Below are positions 1 to 7,769 of a stretch of 10,666 bases of DNA, in pieces (position 1 is the first letter of the stretch; each line of letters starts with the position of its first letter). Made by a program: the position numbers and the translations under genes. The stretch is from CAYLNK01 sp964384675 (GTDB lineage Bacteria > Acidobacteriota > Thermoanaerobaculia > UBA5066). Below the pieces are notes generated by a model that was not told the DNA's origin, ran no database searches, and worked only from the letters and a program-made list of their open reading frames with translations. Where the stretch lies: the NCBI GenBank assembly GCA_964384675.1, contig CAYLNK010000242.1, positions 1 to 10,666 of the forward strand, read 5' to 3'.

Positions 1-607
1 GAGCGGGCGCCGGAATCCCGCTCAGGTCGCCGGTCGCCGCGCGGCGGGCGGCCGCAGCGTCACCCGCGCGACCGAGCCTGTCGTACGCGTCGGCGAGGAG
101 CGTCCAGGAGTCCTTGTCGCGCTTCTCCGCCGGGATGGAGCTGAGGTCGTAGACGACCTCCTCGGAGCGGCCGTCCTTGAGCTTCTCGGCGGCGACCCGC
201 TTCAGCTCCGTCACGTCGGCCTGGGAGGGCGTCGGGACGGGCCGGGTCGCGCGCCTGACCTCCTCGAAGAGCTTGACGAAGTCGGGGGAGTAGAACTCCG
301 GGACGATCTCGAGGTCCGGGTCGTCCTGCACGGCCTTGCGCACGGCGTCCCGAGAGGCCTTCACGTCCTTGGTGACGAACCAGTAGTACGCGGACTGGAC
401 GCCCATCTTCCCGCGCTTGGTGCTGTCCGGAGCCGCGGCCGCCGCGTCCTGGAACTTCAGGGCCGCGTCCTTGTAGCGCTGCGCCTTGACCGCGGCCCGG
501 GCCTCCCGCTCCAGTGTCTCGAACGCTTCCTGAGCCCGCACGGAAGCCGTCGGAACGGCGAGAGACAGGGCGAGACCGAGCAGAGTGGAGCGGAAGGCGA
601 AGCGCAT
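1..607 (-). CDS. Exported TPR-like protein, C-terminus cut by window edge
   Basis: I read 202 codons from an ATG at 607 down to the window edge with no stop, so the C-terminus is missing. Residues 1-25 look like a Sec signal peptide: Arg2 and Arg6, a hydrophobic stretch (LLGLALSLAVPTA) and a V-R-A site before Gln26. The mature part is mostly helical and TPR-like. One helical pair lies at about 27-62 (QRYKDAALKFQDAAAAAP) and another at about 165-195 (WTLLADAYDRLGRAGDAAAA). Residues 83-118 include AVRKAVQDDPDLEIVPEFYS and then SPDFVKLFEEVR. I have seen this style in periplasmic TPR and PEGA-associated proteins of Acidobacteriota and Myxococcota. The gene starts 25 bases after the PEGA-kinase stop on the same strand, so the two are probably co-transcribed and the protein may work with the kinase ectodomain (inference). 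No Shine-Dalgarno is seen. The exact function is unknown. Confidence 0.8.
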   Translation of the reverse strand, partial: MRFAFRSTLLGLALSLAVPTASVRAQEAFETLEREARAAVKAQRYKDAALKFQDAAAAAPDSTKRGKMGVQSAYYWFVTKDVKASRDAVRKAVQDDPDLEIVPEFYSPDFVKLFEEVRRATRPVPTPSQADVTELKRVAAEKLKDGRSEEVVYDLSSIPAEKRDKDSWTLLADAYDRLGRAGDAAAARRAATGDLSGIPAPA

Positions 608-626
608 GGGCCGGATTCTACCGGCC
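608..626 (-). promoter_or_regulatory. Hairpin with a -10-like loop just before the ATG at 607
   Basis: Read on the minus strand, GGCCGG, TAGAAT, CCGGCC form a perfect 6-bp inverted repeat (626-621 with 614-609) around a 6-base loop. The loop matches the -10 consensus TATAAT at 5 of 6 positions and ends 7 bases before the ATG, the spacing expected for a leaderless transcript. No -35 box is evident at the right distance. It could be an internal promoter for the exported TPR-like gene, a processing hairpin between the two genes, or chance in GC-rich DNA. No T-run follows it, so it is not a standard intrinsic terminator. Confidence 0.3.
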
Positions 627-632
627 GGAGGG

Positions 633-2483
<1,851 letters not shown>

Positions 2484-2530
2484 CAATGACAGGCAAGCGT
2501 AGCACGCCCCGGCGTTTATGATCTCCCCTC
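2484..2530. promoter_or_regulatory. Divergent promoter region between kinase and lipoprotein genes
   Basis: This 47-base gap separates two divergent start codons. On the plus strand TATGAT (2517-2522) matches the -10 consensus at 5 of 6 and ends 8 bases before the GTG at 2531, which would give a leaderless or nearly leaderless mRNA. On the minus strand TACGCT (2501 down to 2496) is preceded by TGC, an extended -10 form, and ends 12 bases before the ATG at 2483. Neither has a convincing -35 at 16-18 bases. ATGACA (2486-2491) resembles a -35 box but is 25 bases from the plus-strand -10. Neither gene has a Shine-Dalgarno, which fits very short leaders. The two promoters would overlap and could compete. 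Confidence 0.45.
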
Positions 2531-3220
2531 GTGAAGAGGAGTCCCCGCTCGGCAAGCCGGCTCCTCGCGGGGTTCCTGATCCTGGGGAGCGGCGCATGTC
2601 GCGACGAGGCCTCGCCTCGAGCGCAGGCGGGCTCCGGCCCGTCGACCCCGGCCGCCTCGATGGCCCCCCGCCCCCCCGACCCTCAGCCGTACCAGCCCCC
2701 GAAGGACGGCCGGGTGACACCGCGCCAGCTGGACCAGTACGTGGCAGTACGGGACCGGATCCGGATCGCTCTGCGTCAGGCACCGCCTCCGGGAGGGCGG
2801 AAGAACGACCTGGACGCCGCTGGCCTGGAGTCGCGAGCCGCCGCCGAGGCCGCCGTCCCGCTCGAGGAGTACCTGTGGGTGAGGGAGAAGGTCCTCGAGG
2901 CAGACGCCGCCGCGGCCTCGGTGAAGCAGAACGCCGATCTGATCGCCATGCTGGAGAAGACGGTGGGGGAGCTGAGGGAGCGCAGGGCGAAGGCCACGGA
3001 CGAGGGCTCGTCGAAGCTGATCGCCGAGCAGCTCGCCAGCTTCGAGGACGAGCTCGGCCGGATCCGCAGGGAGGCCCGGGAGCGGGAGCCCGAGGCCGTG
3101 AGAGCCAACCTGAGACTGCTCGAGGGCTCCCGCGGAAGGATCGCTCCGCTCCAGGACGAGATCGACAGGCTCCGCGCCGAACGCGTGACTCCGCGACCGT
3201 CGCCGGCCGCGGCACCGTGA
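2531..3220 (+). CDS. Probable lipoprotein with coiled coil, function unknown
   Basis: This is a 229-residue protein with a GTG start. Residues 1-22 resemble a lipoprotein signal: basic start (KRSPRSASR), hydrophobic core LLAGFLILGSGA, then Cys23. The lipobox is S-G-A-C, which lacks the usual Leu at -3, so lipidation is likely but not certain. A Pro/Ala-rich tether (about 27-60) follows. Two similar short segments, LDQYVAVRDRI (67-77) and LEEYLWVREKV (111-121), suggest an internal duplication. Residues 125-218 are charged and helical with heptad-like leucines, probably a coiled coil. The tail is Pro/Ala-rich. The stop is 7 bases before the serine hydrolase ATG, so the two genes are probably one transcript. 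I do not recognise the family. The start was chosen because this frame gives a secretion signal and a sensible protein; the overlapping frame at 2518-3231 is Arg/Gly/Pro-rich and unconvincing. Confidence 0.75.
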   Translation: MKRSPRSASRLLAGFLILGSGACRDEASPRAQAGSGPSTPAASMAPRPPDPQPYQPPKDGRVTPRQLDQYVAVRDRIRIALRQAPPPGGRKNDLDAAGLESRAAAEAAVPLEEYLWVREKVLEADAAAASVKQNADLIAMLEKTVGELRERRAKATDEGSSKLIAEQLASFEDELGRIRREAREREPEAVRANLRLLEGSRGRIAPLQDEIDRLRAERVTPRPSPAAAP

Positions 3221-3227
3221 GGCGCCG

Positions 3228-4322
3228 ATGAGCCGGGCCGTCTCCCACCTCCTCGACGAAGGCCTGGAGCGGGGGCTCTTCGCGGGAGCGGCGGTCGTGG
3301 TGAGCGCTCCGGACGGGATCGTCCTCGAACGGACCGTGGGATCGGCCCGACTGGAGCCTCCGACCGAGCGCACCGACGCGGTCCCGGAGACGCTCTGGGA
3401 CCTGGCCTCCCTGACGAAGCCGCTCGCGGGAGCCGCGCTCGTCCTGGCGCTCGCCGCCGAGAAGACCCTGGCCCTCGACGACCCGATCCAGCGCTTCGGG
3501 GACACCTTCAAGAAGACCCGCTTCCAGGACGTGACGCTCCGGAGTCTCCTCATCCACACGGCTGGCCAGCAGGCGTGGTTCCCGTGCTATGTCCGCGGGG
3601 AGGGCCGGGTCGCGTACCGGCGGACGCTCGCTTCTCTCGACGCGGACGGCCCTCCGGGGCGGAAGGTCGTCTACTCGTGCCTCGGGTTCCTGCTCCTGGC
3701 CGACGTCGTCGAGCAGGCGGCCAGCCAGTCTCTGGACGTCTTCTTCCGCGACCGGATCGCGGCGCCCCTGGGCCTCGCGGCCGAGCTGCTCTTCGCGCCG
3801 GACGGGCCTCCGCTCGCCGCGGCGGCGGGCGGGGAGCGCGACGACGCGACGGAGCGCCGCATGGTGGCGGAGCGGAGGCTCCGCTACCAGGGCTTCCGGT
3901 CCGGGGTGGTGAACGGCGTCGTCAACGACGGCAACGCGTACCGCCGGGCCGGTGGGGTCTCCCTGAATGCCGGGCTCTTCGGCACCGCACGCGCCGTGGC
4001 GCGGATGGCGCGGGCGTGGCTGGATCGCGATCCCGCTCTGCTTCCGGAGGGCCTCCTCGTCGAGGCGACGCGAAGCCACACGGCCGGCCTCGAGGAAGAG
4101 CGGGGCTTCGGATGGCAGATCGCGTCCACCGACGGCTCCCCGGGCGCGCCCCTGGGCGCCGACGCGTACGGGCACACCGGCTTCACCGGAGCGTCGCTGT
4201 TCTGCCAGCCCGACGGCGGCCGAGCCTACGTCCTGCTGACGAACCGGCTGCATCCGGACGCCCGCTCCGGCGACATGAACGCCTTTCGGCGCCGTTTCCA
4301 CGAGGCGGCGCGGACGCTTTAG
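3228..4322 (+). CDS. Class C beta-lactamase-like serine hydrolase
   Basis: This 364-residue member of the beta-lactamase / penicillin-binding-like serine hydrolase family (Pfam PF00144 type) has the nucleophile motif S61-L-T-K64 in a typical context (WDLASLTKPLAGAALVL). The second motif is Y149-S-C, where classical members have Y-A/S-N, and the third is H316-T-G within YGHTGFTGASLF. LLIHTAGQ (107-114) also matches the family. Members include esterases, DD-peptidases, D-aminopeptidases and beta-lactamases, so the substrate cannot be read from sequence. No signal peptide is seen, which favours a cytoplasmic esterase or amidase over a secreted beta-lactamase. A GAGG at 3219-3222 overlaps the previous stop and sits 5 bases before the ATG, so translation is probably coupled to the lipoprotein gene. 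Confidence 0.9.
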   Translation: MSRAVSHLLDEGLERGLFAGAAVVVSAPDGIVLERTVGSARLEPPTERTDAVPETLWDLASLTKPLAGAALVLALAAEKTLALDDPIQRFGDTFKKTRFQDVTLRSLLIHTAGQQAWFPCYVRGEGRVAYRRTLASLDADGPPGRKVVYSCLGFLLLADVVEQAASQSLDVFFRDRIAAPLGLAAELLFAPDGPPLAAAAGGERDDATERRMVAERRLRYQGFRSGVVNGVVNDGNAYRRAGGVSLNAGLFGTARAVARMARAWLDRDPALLPEGLLVEATRSHTAGLEEERGFGWQIASTDGSPGAPLGADAYGHTGFTGASLFCQPDGGRAYVLLTNRLHPDARSGDMNAFRRRFHEAARTL

Positions 4323-4332
4323 ACTCGCCCGC

Positions 4333-4348
4333 CGCGGCCCTGGCCGCG
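4333..4348 (+). other. GC-rich hairpin upstream of the thiolase gene
   Basis: CGCGGC and GCCGCG form a 6-bp perfect stem around the tetraloop CCTG, in the 48-base gap between the serine hydrolase stop and the thiolase ATG. No T-run follows, so it does not qualify as a standard intrinsic terminator. It may mark the boundary between two transcription units or be chance. A weak -10-like TAGACT (4320-4325) overlaps the serine hydrolase stop codon, with TTTCCA 19 bases upstream; as a thiolase promoter this is only a guess. Confidence 0.25.
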
Positions 4349-4370
4349 CGATCCCCTCCAAGGAGCCTCC

Positions 4371-5558
4371 ATGACGACAGAGATCGTGATCGCCGGCGGG
4401 GTACGCACCCCGATGGCGGAGTACAACGGCGCGTTCGCCGAGGTGTCGGCCACCGACCTCGCGGTCGCCGCCTCGACGGAGGCGCTGAAGCGGGCGGGCG
4501 TCGCGGCGGCGGACGTCGACCACGTGGCCTTCGGGAACGTGATGCAGACCTCCGCCGACGCGATCTACCTGGCCCGCCACGTCGGGCTGAGGTCCGGAGT
4601 GCCCGAGGATCGGCCCGCCCTCACGGTGAATCGCCTCTGCGGCTCCGGATTCGAGGCGATCGTCCAGGCCCGCCGGCTGATCGCGCTGGGTGAAGCCTCG
4701 ATCGTGCTGGCCGGCGGCACCGAGAACATGAGCCAGGCGCCCCACGTGATCCGCGGCGCGCGCGCCGGCTTCCGGCTGGGGCAGGGGAAGCTGGAGGACT
4801 CGCTCATGGCGGCCCTCCTCGACAGCTACACCGGCCTCTACATGGCGCAGACCTCGGACAAGATCGCCCGCCGCCTCGGCATCACGCGCGAGGAGCAGGA
4901 CGCGTTCGCGGTGGAGAGTCAGCGGCGTGCCGCGGCCGCGTGGGAAACGGGGCGCCTGGCGGAGGAGGTCGTGGCCGTCGAGGTGAAGAAGGGGAAGAAG
5001 ACCCTCCTCGTCGAGAAGGACGACCACCTCACCCCCGGCACCACGGTCGAGGCGCTCGCGAAGCTGTCGCCCGCCTTCGGCAAGGATGGGATGGTGACCG
5101 GCGGGAACGCGTCCGGCATCGTCGACGGCGCCGCCGCGCTGATCGTCACCACGGCGGAGAAGGCCGCGGCGCGCGGGCTGCGCCCGCTGGGGCGGCTCGT
5201 GGCCGACGCCGCCGTCGGCTGCGACCCCACGGAGATGGGGATCGGTCCGGTCCCGGCGATCCGGGCCGCGCTCGCGAAGGCCGGGAAGACGCTGGCCGAC
5301 ATGGACCTCGTCGAGGTGAACGAGGCGTTCGCCGGGCAGGTGCTCGGCGTCGCGAAGGAGCTGGCGCTCGACCCGGCGACCCTGAACGTGAACGGCGGCG
5401 CCATCGCGCTCGGGCACCCGCTCGGGGCGAGCGGCGCGCGCCTGGTGCTGACGCTGCTGATGGAGCTGCGGCGGCGCGGCAAGACGTGGGGCGTGGCCTC
5501 GGCCTGTATCGGGGGCGGCCAAGGCATCGCGATCGTCGTCGAAGCTGCCGCCGCCTGA
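4371..5558 (+). CDS. Thiolase (acetyl-CoA C-acyltransferase / acetyltransferase)
   Basis: This 395-residue thiolase is of normal family length. It catalyses reversible Claisen condensation or thiolysis between acyl-CoA and acetyl-CoA. All four catalytic positions are present: nucleophile C90 (NRLCGSGFEA), N317 in NEAF, H349 (GGAIALGHPLGASGAR) and C379 (SACIGGGQG). The N-terminus (EIVIAGGVRTPMAEYNGAF) is complete. The covering-loop segment reads YMAQTSDKIA (157-166) where many thiolases have a T-A-E-N sequence. AAGGAG (4360-4365) lies 5 bases before the ATG, a strong ribosome binding site. The next gene is 3-hydroxyacyl-CoA dehydrogenase, 17 bases on, so this is the head of the acyl-CoA cluster. 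Whether it acts mainly as a biosynthetic acetoacetyl-CoA thiolase or in beta-oxidation cannot be decided here. The short-chain neighbour favours acetoacetyl-CoA (inference). Confidence 0.95.
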   Translation: MTTEIVIAGGVRTPMAEYNGAFAEVSATDLAVAASTEALKRAGVAAADVDHVAFGNVMQTSADAIYLARHVGLRSGVPEDRPALTVNRLCGSGFEAIVQARRLIALGEASIVLAGGTENMSQAPHVIRGARAGFRLGQGKLEDSLMAALLDSYTGLYMAQTSDKIARRLGITREEQDAFAVESQRRAAAAWETGRLAEEVVAVEVKKGKKTLLVEKDDHLTPGTTVEALAKLSPAFGKDGMVTGGNASGIVDGAAALIVTTAEKAAARGLRPLGRLVADAAVGCDPTEMGIGPVPAIRAALAKAGKTLADMDLVEVNEAFAGQVLGVAKELALDPATLNVNGGAIALGHPLGASGARLVLTLLMELRRRGKTWGVASACIGGGQGIAIVVEAAAA

Positions 5559-5575
5559 GGACGAAAGGAAGAGAG

Positions 5576-6451
5576 ATGACGGAGATCAGGAAGGTCGGGG
5601 TGCTCGGCGCCGGGCTGATGGGCTCGGGGATCGCCGAGGTCGTGGCGAAGGCGGGCTATGCCGTCGCGGTGCGCGAGGTGAACGACGACCTGGTGGCGAA
5701 GGGGCGCAGGAAGATCGAGGGCTCGCTGGGCAAGGCGGTCGAGAAGGGGAAGCTCGAGGCCGCGGCGCGCGACGCGATCGTGGGCCGCCTCACCTACACG
5801 ACGTCGCTCGAGTCCCTTTCGGACTGCGACCTGATCGTCGAGGCGATCGTCGAGAACCTGGAGCTGAAGCGGCAGACGTTCGGCGCGCTCGACGCCGTCT
5901 GCCCGCCGCACACCATCTACTGCTCGAACACCTCGTCGCTGACGGTCACCGAGATGGCGGCGGCGACGAAGCGACCCGACCGGTTCGCCGGTCTCCACTT
6001 CTTCAACCCGGTGCCGGTGATGAAGCTGGTGGAGGTGGTGCGCGCGCTCGCCACGTCGGACGAGACCTTCCGGAAGGTGTTCGGGTTCGCGTCGTCTCTC
6101 GGCAAGGAGCCGATCGCGGCCCGGGACAACTCCGGCTTCGTGGTGAACCGGCTCCTGGTGCCGTACCTCCTCGACGCGATCCGCGCGTACGAGGAAGGCG
6201 TCGGCTCGCTCGACGACATCGACAAGGGGATGCGCCTGGGATGCGCCTATCCGATGGGACCGTTCGAGCTCCTCGACTACGTCGGGCTCGACACCACGAT
6301 GTTCATCGCCGAGATCATGTTCGCCGAGTACCGGGAGAAGCGTTTCGCCACGCCGCCGCTCCTGAAGCGGATGGTGCTGGCCGGCCGGCTCGGAAAGAAG
6401 AGCGGGCGCGGGTTCTACGAGTACGACGAGAAGGGCGCCCGCAAGGGCTGA
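5576..6451 (+). CDS. 3-hydroxyacyl-CoA (3-hydroxybutyryl-CoA) dehydrogenase
   Basis: This 291-residue protein oxidises 3-hydroxyacyl-CoA to 3-ketoacyl-CoA, or the reverse, and is a stand-alone enzyme about 290 residues long like 3-hydroxybutyryl-CoA dehydrogenases. The N-terminal Rossmann fold carries GVLGAGLMGSGIA (8-20). E34 at the end of the second strand favours NAD over NADP. By comparison with the family, the catalytic residues are S120 (SNTSSL), H141 (GLHFFNPVPVMKLVEVV), E153 and N191 (NSGFVVNRLL). The C-terminal helical domain ends with GRLGKKSGRGFYEYD. The start at 5576 is set by the Rossmann motif and by AAAGGA (5564-5569) 6 bases upstream; the frame is open further upstream, but only as thiolase shadow. 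It is co-transcribed with the thiolase. The paired reaction with the downstream hydratase gives crotonyl-CoA. Confidence 0.95.
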   Translation: MTEIRKVGVLGAGLMGSGIAEVVAKAGYAVAVREVNDDLVAKGRRKIEGSLGKAVEKGKLEAAARDAIVGRLTYTTSLESLSDCDLIVEAIVENLELKRQTFGALDAVCPPHTIYCSNTSSLTVTEMAAATKRPDRFAGLHFFNPVPVMKLVEVVRALATSDETFRKVFGFASSLGKEPIAARDNSGFVVNRLLVPYLLDAIRAYEEGVGSLDDIDKGMRLGCAYPMGPFELLDYVGLDTTMFIAEIMFAEYREKRFATPPLLKRMVLAGRLGKKSGRGFYEYDEKGARKG

Positions 6452-6468
6452 CCCGTAAGGAGACGACG

Positions 6469-6975
6469 ATGCGGATGATCGACCCGATGATCATGGAGTT
6501 CGACCGGGAGAGCTCGACCACCCGGAAGGTGCTGGCGAACGTGCCGGGCGACAAGCTCACCTGGAAGCCCCACGAGAAGTCGATGTCGCTGGGCCAGCTC
6601 GCCCAGCACATCGCGACCTTGCCGGGCTGGATCGGCGCGACGATCCTCCGGGACGGCTTCGACTTCGCCTCCGGCGCGGGCGACATGGGAAGAGAGCCGG
6701 AGAGCACGGAGGGGATCCTCGCCACGTTCGACGCTTCCGTCGCGACCGCGAAGGAGTCGATGGGCCGGCTCGACGACGGGACCGCGATGGGGGCCTGGTC
6801 GCTTCGGAGCGGCGAGAAGGTCTTCATGGAGATGCCGCGTATCGCGGTCGTGAGGTCCGTCCTCCTGAACCACTCGTTCCACCATCGCGGGCAGCTCTCC
6901 GTCTACCTCCGGCTCCTCGACGTGAAGGTGCCGGCCATCTACGGGCCGAGCGCCGACGACAACCCGTTCGCGTAG
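6469..6975 (+). CDS. DinB-fold metal-binding protein
   Basis: This 168-residue protein resembles the DinB/YfiT four-helix bundle family. The family's metal-binding histidines are visible: H47 in LGQLAQHIATLPGW and H135/H139 in LNHSFHHRGQLSVYLRLL, the hallmark C-terminal motif. Family members include damage-inducible proteins of unknown role and thiol- or mycothiol-dependent S-transferases, so the reaction is not known. The start at 6469 is chosen because TAAGGAG (6456-6462) lies 6 bases upstream and the N-terminus (MRMIDPMIMEFDRESSTTRK) fits the first DinB helix; upstream codons in this frame are shadow of the dehydrogenase. It sits between the dehydrogenase and hydratase genes, 17 bases after the former and 13 before the latter, so it is a true member of the operon. 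Its role there is unknown; detoxifying a reactive thioester or acting on a CoA-related thiol is only a guess. Confidence 0.9.
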   Translation: MRMIDPMIMEFDRESSTTRKVLANVPGDKLTWKPHEKSMSLGQLAQHIATLPGWIGATILRDGFDFASGAGDMGREPESTEGILATFDASVATAKESMGRLDDGTAMGAWSLRSGEKVFMEMPRIAVVRSVLLNHSFHHRGQLSVYLRLLDVKVPAIYGPSADDNPFA

Positions 6976-6988
6976 GAGGACCTGCCAG

Positions 6989-7762
6989 ATGTCCGTCGTC
7001 CTGACCGAGCTGTCGGATCGCGTCCTCACCGTCACGGTGAACCGCCCGGAGAAGCTGAACGCCCTGAACCCCGAGGTGATCGAGGGCCTCCGCGCGGCGT
7101 TCCACGAGGCCAAGGGGAACCCCGACGTGGGGGCTCTCGTCGTGACCGGGGCCGGCGAGAAGGCCTTCGTCGCCGGTGCGGACATCGCCACGTTCCGCAC
7201 GCTCGACCCGATCACGGCGCGCGACTACGCGCGCCGCGGTCAGGTCGTCTTCGACCTGCTGGAGTCGATGGGGAAGCCGTCGATCGCCGCGATCAACGGC
7301 TTCGCGCTGGGCGGCGGGTGCGAGCTCGCGATGGCGTGCACGATGCGCGTGGCGCTTCGTACCGCGAGGCTCGGCCAGCCCGAGGTGAGCCTCGGCCTCA
7401 TCCCGGGCTACGCGGGGACCCAACGTCTCGCCCGGCTCGTCGGCAAGGGGCGTGCGCTCGAGCTGATCCTCACCGGCGACCCGATCAACGCCGAGGAGGC
7501 GCACCGGATCGGCCTCGTGAACCGCCTCGTGGACGCGGACGTGGCCGGCGCCGCGCGCGAGCTCGCGAGGAAGGTCCTGGGCAAGGCGCCGGTCGCGGTA
7601 CGCCACGCCCTCGAGGCCGTGAACCACGGCCTCGAGATGCCGTTCGACCAGGCCGAGCTGTTCGAGGCGACGCTCTTCGGGCTCTGCGTGGCGACCGAGG
7701 ACATGAAGGAGGGCGTCGCGGCCTTCCTGGAGAAGCGGCCGGCCAGGTTCCAGGGGAAGTGA
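6989..7762 (+). CDS. Enoyl-CoA hydratase (crotonase family)
   Basis: This 257-residue crotonase-fold enzyme is of standard length. It adds water to 2-enoyl-CoA to give 3-hydroxyacyl-CoA, or works in reverse. The CoA/oxyanion motif FVAGADI (60-66) and GFALGGGCELAMAC (104-117) are present. Both catalytic glutamates of true hydratases are kept: E112 (GGGCE) and E132 (GQPEVSLGLIPGYAGTQRL), corresponding to Glu144 and Glu164 of the rat enzyme. This supports hydratase activity rather than another crotonase reaction. AGGAGGA (6974-6980) overlaps the DinB stop codon and lies 8 bases before the ATG, a near-perfect ribosome binding site. With the thiolase and dehydrogenase it completes the acetyl-CoA to crotonyl-CoA segment. 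The acyl-CoA dehydrogenase that would close the path is not in the window. Confidence 0.95.
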   Translation: MSVVLTELSDRVLTVTVNRPEKLNALNPEVIEGLRAAFHEAKGNPDVGALVVTGAGEKAFVAGADIATFRTLDPITARDYARRGQVVFDLLESMGKPSIAAINGFALGGGCELAMACTMRVALRTARLGQPEVSLGLIPGYAGTQRLARLVGKGRALELILTGDPINAEEAHRIGLVNRLVDADVAGAARELARKVLGKAPVAVRHALEAVNHGLEMPFDQAELFEATLFGLCVATEDMKEGVAAFLEKRPARFQGK

Positions 7763-7769
7763 CCTCCCG

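Noticed and set aside
2518..3231. A 237-codon plus-strand frame overlapping the lipoprotein gene, with an ATG start.
   Set aside because: Its product is Arg/Gly/Pro-rich and motif-free, whereas the GTG frame at 2531 gives a secretion signal, a cysteine and a coiled coil.
4333..4348. The hairpin before the thiolase gene as an intrinsic terminator.
   Set aside because: No run of T follows the stem on either strand, so it lacks the defining part of a Rho-independent terminator.
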